NCBI GenBank assembly: GCA_040877415.1
Contig: JBBDNV010000140.1
Location: 9,729-73,728, forward strand
DNA length: 64,000 nucleotides
From: JBBDNV01 sp040877415
GTDB lineage: Bacteria; Planctomycetota; Planctomycetia; Pirellulales; PALSA-1355
Direction of reading: 5' to 3'
Shown: positions 33,024-41,261 of the stretch, piece after piece
Position numbering within the stretch: the first letter of the stretch is position 1
How the letters are laid out: each line of letters begins with the position of its first letter
Program-made: the position numbers and the translations under genes
The notes under the pieces: model-generated
What the model saw: the letters and a program-made list of their open reading frames with translations, nothing else
The model's database searches: none
What the model was told of the DNA's origin: nothing

Positions 33024-33907
33024 ACAACCGAGAAAACGTCCTCGAACTGGTGGCCGTCTCCAAAATTTATTCCGGCCGCCCCGTGCTCGATCGGCTCGAC
33101 CTGGCGATTCCCGCCGGCAGCGTGGTGGGCTTGTTGGGCAAGAACGGCGCGGGCAAAACGACCCTCATCCGCTGCGCCCTGGGACTGGCCAAACCCGAGC
33201 ACGGCACCGCGACCATCCTGGGCGAGACGGCCTGGAACCTGAGCGCCAGCGCCAAGGAGCACATCGGCTACGTGCCGCAGACCCCGCAGCTCTATCCGTG
33301 GATGCGCGTGCGGCACATCATCGACTACGTCGGCTCGTTCTACCGCCGCTGGAACCGCGCGCTCGTCGACCAACTGGCGCGCGACTGGAAGATTCCGCTC
33401 GCCCAGCGCGCCGGCACGCTGTCGGTCGGCGAGCTGCAGAAACTGGCCATCGTGCTGGCCCTGGGGCACGAGCCCGATTTTCTCGTGCTCGATGAGCCGG
33501 TGGCCGCGCTCGACCCGGCGGCACGGCGCGAATTCTTGAAGGTGGTGCTCGAAATCGCCGCGGGCGGCAGCCGCAGCGTGCTGTTTTCCACGCACATCAC
33601 GTCCGACCTGGAACGCGTGGCCGACCGCGTGGCGATCCTGCAATCGGGCGCGATCAGCTTCTTCGGCGAATTGGGCGAGCTGAAAGACCGCATCAAACGG
33701 CTGCGGCTCGTTTCCACCAACACGTTTCCCGAAGCTTTTGACCTGCCCGGCATTTTGCGGCAGCGGATCGACGGGAACGAGGCGCTCCTGACGACGCGCG
33801 AGATAACCGCGGAGCTGGTCGAGCGGATCGAGTCCCAGTGGCACGCCACGGTCGAGATCCAGGACTTGAACCTGGAAGAGATTTTCCTGGAGCTGCACGA
33901 TGAATAG
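33020..33907 (+). CDS. ABC transporter ATP-binding protein
   Basis: ATPase of 295 aa that would pair with the membrane protein encoded next. It has Walker A GLLGKNGAGKTTLIR, Q-loop GYVPQTPQLYP, a signature reading LSVGELQKLAIV (LSVGE instead of LSGGQ), Walker B FLVLDEPVAALDP and H-loop FSTHITSD. A C-terminal 70-residue extension (RLRLVSTNTFPEAF...) ends LNLEEIFLELHD, common in drug- or bacitracin-type exporters with YtrA regulators. The gene overlaps both neighbours (4 bases with gntR, 8 with the permease), showing tight translational coupling. The substrate is unknown; cell-envelope-stress or peptide-antibiotic efflux is plausible from the family. Confidence 0.95.
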   Translation: MNNRENVLELVAVSKIYSGRPVLDRLDLAIPAGSVVGLLGKNGAGKTTLIRCALGLAKPEHGTATILGETAWNLSASAKEHIGYVPQTPQLYPWMRVRHIIDYVGSFYRRWNRALVDQLARDWKIPLAQRAGTLSVGELQKLAIVLALGHEPDFLVLDEPVAALDPAARREFLKVVLEIAAGGSRSVLFSTHITSDLERVADRVAILQSGAISFFGELGELKDRIKRLRLVSTNTFPEAFDLPGILRQRIDGNEALLTTREITAELVERIESQWHATVEIQDLNLEEIFLELHDE

Positions 33908-35282
33908 ATACGCGCAGGTGGCACGGACGTATCTGGGACGCCTGAGGTTCTGGATCTTTGGCGGCCTGTACTTGTGGGTCGCGCTGGTGATTCTGCCGAC
34001 GCGTTGGGCGACCCCGCACGAAAGACCGGATCGGGGTCTCGTCGCCACGGGGCTGCTCCTGTCGCTCCTGCTCTCTGGCGTTACCGGAAGCCTGGCTGCC
34101 TTGCACCTGCGCCGTTTGCTGACCGGCCCGGCGGCCCACGTCGTGCCTGGCTTCGTGGGACCACACTTGCTCGTGGGCGCGCTCGTGAGCCCGGTGATTT
34201 GGGCCGCCGTGCCGTGGGCGCAAGCAAACATGACCGCCATGAGCCCATTGCGCGTGATCGCGCTCGGTTCGCTGGCCGGCACGCTGTCGGCGCTCGTGCT
34301 CTTGTGGCCTCGGGCGATCGTCTTGCTTGGTTTGCTGCCGGTCTTTCTCGTTTGGATCGCGACCCAGCGCCCGGGCGCCGCGCTGTTGGTGCGATTCTTC
34401 AACGGCGAGGAGCCCCTCGCTTCGACGGCCGCTATCGTGCTGGCCGTACTGGCCTATCCCATCGCCGCGCTGGCGCTCGTGCTCGCGCGCGATCGGGCCG
34501 GGACCTTCAGCGACGAACTGGTGCTCGATCGGTCGCACGAAGTTACCAGCCGCTGGAAGCAGCCGCTCTTGCACCTGCGCGACGCGGCCATCGAATGGCG
34601 GATCGGTTCCCCCGGGAGATTCGCCTGGCAGTGGCGGCGCTGGCTGATTCCGTGCGCCGCGTCCTGGACCGAGATCGGCCTGCTGTTGGCGCTCGTAATC
34701 GCGGTCGTGACCGCGACCGGCCTGGCGTCAGGGAACGCTGACGCAGCCTTGCTCGTCGCGGCGGTAGCCGGCATCGTGGTCTTGTTCATTCCTTTGAGTT
34801 CCTGGCGATTCCGCTCGATGGCGTTGGCCGGCGAGTGCACCCGGCCGGTCACGCGCCGGCAATTCGTCCGCCAGTTCATGGGCGCCATGCTCTGGGACTT
34901 TGCGGGCTGGACCGCCGTGGCCTCGCTCGTTAGCGCGCTTGGATACCTGCCCCTGGCGTGGGCGGGCGAGTGGAATCTCCTTTCCCAATTCGGGGGTCAC
35001 GCCGCGATTCTTTGGACCCTGTCGATCCTGTTGTACGGGATCGCGCTTGCGACCCTGCGGCTGCGTTACTGGTTGCCCTGGTTCCTGGGACTATTGATCG
35101 GTTCGCTCTTTACGATGGGTTACGTGCTGAGCTGGCTTACCTACTGGTGGAACCAGGTTCCCAAGCTCCAACAGTTCCGTCCCTTCCTGGGCGTCACCGT
35201 CTTTATAGTCGTATTGGCCGGCTTCGGATTGCTGCTGGGAGCGCTCGCCTATCGCCGCTGGCTGACGATGGAAGTCAACTAG
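33900..35282 (+). CDS. ABC transporter permease-like integral membrane protein
   Basis: Product of 460 aa with about ten or eleven predicted membrane helices, including WIFGGLYLWVALVILPT, LVATGLLLSLLLSGVTGSLA, PHLLVGALVSPVIWAAVPWA, LGLLPVFLVWIA, IGLLLALVIAVVTATGLA and VTVFIVVLAGFGLLLGALAY. There is no recognisable domain signature beyond hydrophobicity and the operon context. It starts at ATG 33900 inside the end of the ATPase gene. As the only membrane component of the operon it would act as a homodimer or supply both permease halves. A half copy of the family A repeat follows 18 bases after the stop. Confidence 0.82.
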   Translation: MNRYAQVARTYLGRLRFWIFGGLYLWVALVILPTRWATPHERPDRGLVATGLLLSLLLSGVTGSLAALHLRRLLTGPAAHVVPGFVGPHLLVGALVSPVIWAAVPWAQANMTAMSPLRVIALGSLAGTLSALVLLWPRAIVLLGLLPVFLVWIATQRPGAALLVRFFNGEEPLASTAAIVLAVLAYPIAALALVLARDRAGTFSDELVLDRSHEVTSRWKQPLLHLRDAAIEWRIGSPGRFAWQWRRWLIPCAASWTEIGLLLALVIAVVTATGLASGNADAALLVAAVAGIVVLFIPLSSWRFRSMALAGECTRPVTRRQFVRQFMGAMLWDFAGWTAVASLVSALGYLPLAWAGEWNLLSQFGGHAAILWTLSILLYGIALATLRLRYWLPWFLGLLIGSLFTMGYVLSWLTYWWNQVPKLQQFRPFLGVTVFIVVLAGFGLLLGALAYRRWLTMEVN

Positions 35283-35300
35283 CGACTCCGGCGGCAATAC

Positions 35301-35322
35301 TAACCCGAAGCGCCAGCGAGGG
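35301..35322. repeat. Family A repeat, solo left arm
   Basis: TAACCCGAAGCGCCAGCGAG and the next bases match one arm of the family A palindrome. The matching right arm is absent; the expected place (35380-35415) holds only a decayed C/T/G-rich remnant. Confidence 0.7.
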
Positions 35323-35464
35323 AGAATTGTCCGAACGGCTTCGCATCCGACCCTGGCTTGCTCGTCGCGCGCGCATTCCCTTCGCTTTTCTCTCGCTCCG
35401 CTCGCCCGAGCAGGCTAGAATTACGCGGACGCGGGTAAGCATCTTCCGCAGGGCCAAGGGCGCC

Positions 35465-35968
35465 ATGAGCAATTCCAACTCGCGCATCGCCGTCTACACC
35501 GGCTCGTTCGACCCGATCACGCTCGGGCATCTGAACGTCATCGAGCGCGCCAGCCGGCTGGTCGACAAGCTGATCGTCGGGATCGGCATCAATATCGAGA
35601 AGCAATCGCTCTTTTCGCCCGAGGAGCGCGTGGCGCTCGTGCGCTCGAGCACAAAACACTTGAAGAACGTCGAGGTGCGGTCCTTTTCCGGTTTGGCGGT
35701 CAGTTTCTGCCGGCAGTGCGGGGGCCAGGTGCTATTGCGCGGCGTGCGCTCGCTGGGCGACATCGAGGCCGAATTCACGATGATCATGGCCAACCGCAAG
35801 CTCGACCCGGGCATCGAGACGGTCTTACTGATGGCCGACGAGGGGTTCTCGCACGTCTCCAGCTCGCTGATCAAGCAGATCGCCTCGATGGCCGGCGACG
35901 ACGAGCTGGCCCGCTTCGTACCCAAAGAAGTCGTCTCGGCGATCCGCCAGCAGATGACGGCCGGCTGA
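35465..35968 (+). CDS. coaD: Phosphopantetheine adenylyltransferase
   Basis: Transfers AMP from ATP to 4'-phosphopantetheine, giving dephospho-CoA for CoaE, which is also in this window. The 167-aa product has AVYTGSFDPITLGHLNVIERA with the nucleotidyltransferase TxGH-equivalent TLGH, the substrate-binding SGLAVSFCRQ, LLRGVRSLGDIEAEFTMIMANR, and the ATP-binding FSHVSSSLIKQIAS. Length is typical. It starts at ATG 35465. A TAGAAT at 35416-35421 could be its -10, though no good -35 was found. The following gene has its own promoter. Confidence 0.97.
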   Translation: MSNSNSRIAVYTGSFDPITLGHLNVIERASRLVDKLIVGIGINIEKQSLFSPEERVALVRSSTKHLKNVEVRSFSGLAVSFCRQCGGQVLLRGVRSLGDIEAEFTMIMANRKLDPGIETVLLMADEGFSHVSSSLIKQIASMAGDDELARFVPKEVVSAIRQQMTAG

Positions 35969-36041
35969 TCGCCCCAAGCCGTCCAGCCGCTTGCGGCTTA
36001 GCCTTCTCTGCAAAACGCCCTTTCGAACCGCCCGGATCTTG

Positions 36042-36070
36042 TTGCAGTCCTGCCGCCCGCATGCTAGAAT
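36042..36070 (+). promoter_or_regulatory. Promoter for the PEP-CTERM metalloprotease-like gene
   Basis: TTGCAG (36042-36047) and TAGAAT (36065-36070) are exactly 17 bases apart and lie 38 bases before ATG 36108. Confidence 0.6.
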
Positions 36071-36107
36071 CGCTCCGACAATTCGAGCCGGGATTCGGTG
36101 CAGCTCC

Positions 36108-37001
36108 ATGCCACTTCGCAACTCGACCCTCTCGCGGCCGCCCGGCCGACCGCGATTCTGGGTACTCGCCCCTGTTGTCCTCGCGCTCGTGGCGGCATCT
36201 CCGTGCCAGGCCATCACGATTAACGCCACCTTCCGCAATCCCGGCGAAACGCTGACCGGCTTCGGCGTCGCCGAGTCCGAGCCTGCGAACACCGAAGGGG
36301 GCGGCGTGCTGCAGTCGCTCGCCAGCGCCGCGGTCGCCTACTGGGAATCGGCCTATGCCGACGACTTTACGCTGTCGCTTGAATTCGGCTGGTTTTCGCT
36401 GGCCACCGCGACCGGCACGCACATTCTCTTGAGCGAAGGGGGCGTTCCCCACCGGGAGACCTCGGGCTCAGTGGCCTTCGACAGCGATGGGTCGACCATC
36501 TGGTTTGTCGATCCGACGCCGGCCACTTCCGGCGAATTCATCACGTTCACCAACTACACCGCCGATCTGGGCGGCGGAACGATGAACGTGGGCAGAGAGT
36601 ACACCGGCGGCGTGGGAGCCGCCGCCCGCCACGATTTATTGACGACGGCCCTGCACGAGTTCGGCCACGCGCTGGGACTTTCAAGCGCCAACAACGCCTT
36701 CGTCGCGGAACGGGTCGACGACGACGTCGACGTGACGGCTCCCTTGCCGTTTTCCGGCTCGGCGATTCCTCTTGAAACGACGAGTGCCCATCTGGACATG
36801 CTTCATCCCCTCATGCGGGCCTCGCGTCCCTCCGCAGTGCGCCGCTTCGCATCCGAGGCCGACATCCTGGCCAACGCCCAGATCAGCCAGTTTCACCAGG
36901 TGAACCTGATGCCGATGATTCCCGAGCCGGCAACGCTCACGCTGTTGGCTTTGGGTCTCGTCGTTTTGCCGCTGGCGCGGTGCCTGAGGACGCGGAAGTA
37001 A
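36108..37001 (+). CDS. PEP-CTERM protein with a matrixin-like HExxH metalloprotease domain
   Basis: Secreted 297-aa protein. A signal peptide spans about 1-34 (FWVLAPVVLALVAASPCQA). The middle carries TTALHEFGHALGLSS, the first part of a metzincin zinc site, and a plausible Met-turn in MLHPLMRAS. The third zinc ligand expected in HExxHxxGxxH is Ser, so zinc binding would be incomplete or use another residue. The C-terminus is a PEP-CTERM anchor: IPEPATLTLLALGLVVLPLARCLRTRK. Possible roles are an envelope-sorted protease or an inactive structural relative. It starts at ATG 36108; an upstream in-frame extension overlaps the promoter. It is convergent with mcsB. Confidence 0.84.
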   Translation: MPLRNSTLSRPPGRPRFWVLAPVVLALVAASPCQAITINATFRNPGETLTGFGVAESEPANTEGGGVLQSLASAAVAYWESAYADDFTLSLEFGWFSLATATGTHILLSEGGVPHRETSGSVAFDSDGSTIWFVDPTPATSGEFITFTNYTADLGGGTMNVGREYTGGVGAAARHDLLTTALHEFGHALGLSSANNAFVAERVDDDVDVTAPLPFSGSAIPLETTSAHLDMLHPLMRASRPSAVRRFASEADILANAQISQFHQVNLMPMIPEPATLTLLALGLVVLPLARCLRTRK

Positions 37002-37100
37002 TCGGTCGACAAGTCTTGGGCGGCGAAGCGATACGACCAATCAGTCCCCGGAAATCAACGGCTCCAAACGACCCGCGCGGCAGCCTGGCGGCTTCGCCGG

Positions 37101-38177
37101 TCAGTTCTTCCCCGTCCCGTCGCCGTCTTCCTTGTTCAGGTGGCGGCGCAGGTAGCGGGCCCGCTCGATGTTGCGGTCGGCCGTGTCGAGCTCCACGCCG
37201 CGCAGCTTTTGCAAGTGCGCCGGCTGGGTGTGGATGAAAAGCTCGTTCAAAAGCGGGATTTGCAAATCGTCGATCAGGCCCAAATTCACGCCCATCCGCA
37301 CGCTGGACAGCAAATGCATCGTCTCCTCGGAGCTGATGGTCTGCGCCGTGCGCAGGATGCCGTAGGCCCGGCTCACCTTGTCGTGCAGGTTTTCGTGGCT
37401 TTCGCGGACCAGAAAATCGCGGGCACGGCGCTCGTAATCGATCAAAACCGGCACGATGTCGCCGACTTGCCGGACCAGCTCGAGCTCGCTTTTGCCGAGC
37501 GTGATCTGGTTGGAAATCTGGTAGAAATCGCCCATGGCCTGCGAGCCCTCGCCGTACAGCCCACGCACCGCCAGGCTGATTTTCTGCAGGCTGCGGAACA
37601 CCTTGTCGATCTGCCGCGTGATCACCAGCGCCGGCAAGTGCAACATCACGCTGACGCGCACGCCGGTGCCGACGTTCGTGGGGCAGGCCGTCAGGAATCC
37701 GAGCTTGGGGTGATAGGCGAACGCCAGCACGTCGGCCAGCAGCGAGTCGATCCGGTCGATCTGCTGCCAGGCCCCTTCCAGGTCCAGGCCGCTGTGCATC
37801 ACCTGGATCCGCAGGTGATCCTCTTCGTTGACCATCAGGCTGACCTGCTCGTTGCGGGCGATGGCCACTCCGCGGGCACCCTCGCTTTCGGCGTGCTCGC
37901 GGCTGATCAATTGGCGTTCGACGAGAAACTGGCGGTCGATGACCTTCAACTCGTTGACGTTGACGTATTCCAACTCGCCCGATTCCTGGATCTCGAGGAC
38001 GCGGTCGCGGAGGATCTCCTCGATCTCGGTGCGGTCCTCCTGGCTGGCGCGGCTGATGAAGGGGAATTCGGCCAGGTTGCGCGCCAGCCGCACGCGGCTG
38101 CTGATGACGATATCGCTCTCGGGGCCGCTGCCCCGCAGCCACTCGCCGCTCTTGGTTACCAGTTCGTTGAGGTCCAC
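37101..38177 (-). CDS. mcsB: Protein arginine kinase McsB
   Basis: Phosphagen-kinase-fold enzyme that phosphorylates arginines on proteins, marking them for ClpCP. The 358-aa product has ISSRVRLARNLAEFPF (guanidino-kinase start), VSLMVNEEDHLRIQ (active-site NEEDH), LTACPTNVGTGVRVSVMLH (CPTNxGT) and RGLYGEGSQAMGDFYQISNQ. The N-terminal substrate domain of animal creatine kinases is absent, as in McsB. It is the second gene of an mcsA-mcsB pair, starting 26 bases after mcsA. Neither ctsR nor clpC is nearby. Confidence 0.95.
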   Translation of the reverse strand: MDLNELVTKSGEWLRGSGPESDIVISSRVRLARNLAEFPFISRASQEDRTEIEEILRDRVLEIQESGELEYVNVNELKVIDRQFLVERQLISREHAESEGARGVAIARNEQVSLMVNEEDHLRIQVMHSGLDLEGAWQQIDRIDSLLADVLAFAYHPKLGFLTACPTNVGTGVRVSVMLHLPALVITRQIDKVFRSLQKISLAVRGLYGEGSQAMGDFYQISNQITLGKSELELVRQVGDIVPVLIDYERRARDFLVRESHENLHDKVSRAYGILRTAQTISSEETMHLLSSVRMGVNLGLIDDLQIPLLNELFIHTQPAHLQKLRGVELDTADRNIERARYLRRHLNKEDGDGTGKN

Positions 38178-38203
38178 GGCTATCGTTCCACTACCGGCCC
38201 AGG

Positions 38204-38716
38204 CTACTTCTTCCTGGGCGGCTCCTCGATGTTGCGTATGTCGTCGCGCAGCTTTGACGCCAGCTCGTAGTCCTCCTCGTCAATCGCTTCCTTCATCTCG
38301 CGCCGCAGGCGGATGAGCTGCGTGCGGTTTTCGGTCCCTTCGGGGAATCTGGCCGACTTCTTGCCCGTGTGCTCCGTTTCGCCGTGAATGTTGACGATCA
38401 GCGGTTCGAGTTCGGCCTTGAAGCAAATGTAGTCGTAGGGGCAGCCCAGGCGGCCCTGATTGCGAAACTCGTAGAACGTTACGCCGCACACCGGACAGGT
38501 GCGCTGGTCGAGCCGCGCAAGATCCTCGGCCGTCTGGCCGACGGCTAATTGCTGGGCCAGCACGCCGGCCAGGCTGGGCGCCACGGCCGGCTCGTCGTCC
38601 GACTGCGTCAGATATTGCCGCGCGTGCTCCTCGCACAAGTGCAATTCTTGCGGCTTGCCGTTGGTCAGTTCCGTGATGTGGAAGGTGGCCGTCTTGTTAC
38701 ATTGCTGGCACTTCAT
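38204..38716 (-). CDS. mcsA: McsA-like zinc-binding activator of McsB
   Basis: Adaptor of 170 aa that activates McsB. It has Cys pairs for zinc: CQQC at residues 3-6, CEEH in LHLCEEHARQYL, CPVCGVTFYEFRNQGRLGC in the middle, and a C-terminal UvrB/UvrC-type helix pair (LRREMKEAIDEEDYELASKLRDDIRNIE), which mediates Clp contact in the family. The start ATG 38716 matches MKCQQC; an upstream in-frame ATG would add an unrelated 28 residues. It is followed by mcsB, presumably on one transcript. Confidence 0.93.
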   Translation of the reverse strand: MKCQQCNKTATFHITELTNGKPQELHLCEEHARQYLTQSDDEPAVAPSLAGVLAQQLAVGQTAEDLARLDQRTCPVCGVTFYEFRNQGRLGCPYDYICFKAELEPLIVNIHGETEHTGKKSARFPEGTENRTQLIRLRREMKEAIDEEDYELASKLRDDIRNIEEPPRKK

Positions 38717-39159
38717 GGAAATCCCCAAGAGTCGGTCTGTGGCGGCCGCATGACACGACCTGCCCGGCAACCGCGTCGCGCTAGCGGCCATACAGATCAA
38801 TTATATCAAGGGGGAGCGCAAGGCCAGTGGGATTCTAACAACACCCAAAGGGGTGTTCAAGGCGAATAGCGGCCGGCGCGAAAAACGCAAGCTATCGACC
38901 AAAAAACGCGCCCTGGTTCGAGCAAATCGTGACGCGTTGTCGCGCCGCCAAGCGCCTGATAAGCTTTACTTTCGACCTCGCAGCTCGAACGATAGAGGCC
39001 GCCGGAGGAAAGCCGCGAAACACTCGCTCGCCCGCGGCCTGAAAGCCTCCGGTTGAAAGCCGGCCGAACCAGACCCGGCCGTGCCAGTGTCCTTTCGTTG
39101 AATAGAACCGCGCCCTTGCGACTGGGGGTGCCGCGTCCGACGGGGGCGCGGCCGCACTC
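38717..39159. other. Divergent intergenic region mcsA-trpE
   Basis: About 440 bases without a supported gene. A basic 67-codon frame at 38853-39056 has no Shine-Dalgarno and looks spurious. No Trp-rich leader peptide or attenuator was found before trpE. Confidence 0.5.
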
Positions 39160-40680
39160 ATGAAGTACTTCCCGGATTTTGACGCGTTTAAGAAACTGGC
39201 CACGGGCGTCCAGTTCGTGCCGGTCTGCCGCCGCCTGCTGGGCGATACGCTGACCCCCGTTTCGGCCTTTCACAAGATCGACGCGGGCCCGAGCGCCTGT
39301 TTGTTCGAAAGCGTCATCGGCGGCGAAAAAGTGGGCCGCTACAGCTTTCTGGCCGCCGACCCGTTCTTGCAGTTGGAAGCCCGGGATTCGCAAGTCACGG
39401 TCGTCTCCGAGAATGGCACGCAAACCTTCACTTCGGCCGATCCGCTCGATGAGCTTAAAAGTCGCGTGGAGGCGATCCGCTCGGCCACGCTCGACCAGTT
39501 GCCCCCTTTTACCAGCGGCGCCGTCGGCTACGCCGGCTACGACGTCATTCGCTATTCGGAGCATTTGCCCGACGCGCCGCCCAACGATCGCGCGCTGCCG
39601 GATCTGGCCTTCGCGTTTTACGACCACATGGTCGTTTTCGATCACGTCAACAAGACGAACGTCGTGGTGGCGATGGCCCGGCTCGACAAGTTCGGCGCCG
39701 ATCTGGCGGCCGCCTATGCCGACGCCCAGCGCCGCGTCGACCGGATCGTGGCGCAACTGGAGCGGCCCGACCTCACGCTGCCGCCGGCCGACATCGCCAC
39801 CGGCGGACCCGCCGCGATCGCCTTCCGCTCCAATTTCACGCGGGAAGATTTCGAGCGGGCCGTCGAAAAATGCGTCGAATACATCCGCGCCGGCGACGTG
39901 TTTCAGGTCGTCATCAGCCAGCGGCTGCAACTGGAAATCCACTGCGAGCCGTTCGAGATTTATCGCACGCTGCGGGTCGTCAATCCCAGCCCGTTCATGT
40001 TCTACCTGCGCACCCCCAGCGTTACGCTCGTGGGCAGTTCGCCGGAGATCATGGTCCGCGTGGTCTCGGGCCGCGTCACGGTCCGCCCCTTGGCCGGCAC
40101 GCGCCGCCGCGGGGCGACCGACGAGGAGGACCGGCGGTTGGCCGAAGAGCTTTTGGCCGATCCGAAGGAGCGGGCCGAGCACGTGATGCTGGTCGACTTG
40201 GGCCGCAACGACGTCGGCCGCGTGGCCCGCTACCGCTCGATCGAGCTTTCGGACGTGATGACTATCGAGCGCTACAGCCACGTGATGCACATCACGTCGA
40301 ACGTCTGCGGGCAGTTGGCCGAAGGGCGCGACGCCTTCGACGCCTTGCGCGCCTGCCTGCCTGCCGGAACCGTCTCGGGCGCTCCCAAGGTTCGGGCGAT
40401 GGAGATCATCGACGAGATCGAGCCGCACCGCCGCGGTCCGTACGCCGGCGCCGTCGGCTACGTCGACTTCAACGGCAACATGGACACCTGCATCGCGCTG
40501 CGCACGATGGTCGTGCAAGGCAACCAGGCGTACGTTCAGGCCGGCGCGGGAATTGTGGCCGACAGCGTCCCGGCGGACGAATATCAGGAAACGCTCAACA
40601 AGGCCCGCGGCCTGCTCAAAGCCATCGAGATCACCGAAGCGCGCCGCGGGGAGGACAGAAGGCTGAAGGCTGAAGGCTGA
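39160..40680 (+). CDS. trpE: Anthranilate synthase component I
   Basis: Converts chorismate plus ammonia to anthranilate, the first committed step of tryptophan synthesis, together with TrpG. The 506-aa product has GPSACLFESVIGGEKVGRYSFL (the family's Trp-feedback region usually has LLES), chorismate-binding-domain motifs FRSNFTREDFERAVEKCVEYIRAGDVFQVVISQRL, SPEIMVRV, RPLAGTRRRG, LVDLGRNDVGRVA and CLPAGTVSGAPKVRAMEIIDEIE. TrpG is not adjacent. The last seven codons (RRLKAEG, stop) are encoded by a GAAGGCT tandem repeat, so the natural C-terminus has been set by that repeat. ATG 39160 is the first fitting start. Confidence 0.96.
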   Translation: MKYFPDFDAFKKLATGVQFVPVCRRLLGDTLTPVSAFHKIDAGPSACLFESVIGGEKVGRYSFLAADPFLQLEARDSQVTVVSENGTQTFTSADPLDELKSRVEAIRSATLDQLPPFTSGAVGYAGYDVIRYSEHLPDAPPNDRALPDLAFAFYDHMVVFDHVNKTNVVVAMARLDKFGADLAAAYADAQRRVDRIVAQLERPDLTLPPADIATGGPAAIAFRSNFTREDFERAVEKCVEYIRAGDVFQVVISQRLQLEIHCEPFEIYRTLRVVNPSPFMFYLRTPSVTLVGSSPEIMVRVVSGRVTVRPLAGTRRRGATDEEDRRLAEELLADPKERAEHVMLVDLGRNDVGRVARYRSIELSDVMTIERYSHVMHITSNVCGQLAEGRDAFDALRACLPAGTVSGAPKVRAMEIIDEIEPHRRGPYAGAVGYVDFNGNMDTCIALRTMVVQGNQAYVQAGAGIVADSVPADEYQETLNKARGLLKAIEITEARRGEDRRLKAEG

Positions 40681-40757
40681 ACGCACCAGCATGGAATCGA
40701 TCCTTCCGCCTTCCGCCTTCCGCCTTCATCCTTCCGCCTTCATCCTTCATCCTTCAT
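40658..40757. repeat. Heptamer tandem array in inverted halves
   Basis: Three GAAGGCT units (40658-40678) form the end of trpE. After a 23-base spacer, eight units of the complementary type CCTTC(CG/AT) run from 40702 to 40757 (CCTTCCG x3, CCTTCAT, CCTTCCG, CCTTCAT x3). The two halves can pair as a long imperfect hairpin. Confidence 0.85.
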
Positions 40758-40856
40758 CCTTTCTTCTTTCGCCCCATTGCGTGAATCGATCGAGCGCTAC
40801 ACAATGCCAAATTCGCGGTCGTTTGCTCGCCGTTTCTTGGCCCGGATGACACACGC

Positions 40857-41174
40857 ATGATTTACGTTGTCGCCACGATCGAACTACACGCCGGCCGGCG
40901 CGAGGCGTTCCTGGCCGCGCAACGCGATTTGCTGCCGCGCGTTCGCGCCGAAGTCGGATGCCTCGAATATGCGCCCAGCATCGACTTCGCCCTCACCGAT
41001 CCGCCCAAGAAGCCGCTCCGCGAAAACGTCGTCGTGATGCAGGAAAAGTGGGAATCGCTCGACGCCCTGCGGGCCCACTTCACCGCGCCCCACATGCAGG
41101 AGTTTCGCGAAAAAGTCGAGCGGATGGTCGTCGGCACGAAAGTCGAAGTCTTTGAATCGGTAATAGCGGTTTAG
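40857..41174 (+). CDS. ABM-fold (antibiotic biosynthesis monooxygenase-like) protein
   Basis: Small 105-aa protein of the dimeric alpha-beta ABM/quinol-monooxygenase family. The start MIYVVATIELHAGRREAFLAA is strand 1 plus helix 1, LLPRVRAEVGCLEYAPSID is the conserved 'x-x-x-E-x-G-C-x-x-Y' region, and VVVMQEKWESLDALRAHFTAPHM (YExWxDxxAHxxH in relatives) is typical. Members oxidise quinols without cofactors, or degrade haem; the substrate here is unknown. It has no operon partner. The stop codon TAG (41172-41174) lies within the first bases of a family B palindromic repeat. Confidence 0.87.
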   Translation: MIYVVATIELHAGRREAFLAAQRDLLPRVRAEVGCLEYAPSIDFALTDPPKKPLRENVVVMQEKWESLDALRAHFTAPHMQEFREKVERMVVGTKVEVFESVIAV

Positions 41175-41246
41175 CCCCCGGCTTCGCCGGGGGATTCTGC
41201 TGACGGTCCGCGTTCACCGCGATCCCCCGGCGAAGCCGGGGCTGAA
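41171..41246. repeat. Family B palindromic repeat, complete copy
   Basis: TTAGCCCCCGGCTTCGCCGG... (from 41171) and its reverse complement ending CGAAGCCGGGGCTGAA (41246) flank a 25-base centre. Each arm is itself a hairpin (CCCCCGGC / GCCGGGGG). It overlaps the stop codon of the ABM gene and ends 15 bases before eno. Confidence 0.85.
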
Positions 41247-41261
41247 GGACGGAAGAACCCC

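Noticed and set aside
38853..39056. Basic 67-codon ORF upstream of trpE
   Set aside because: Lys/Arg-rich by base composition, no Shine-Dalgarno, no conserved feature.
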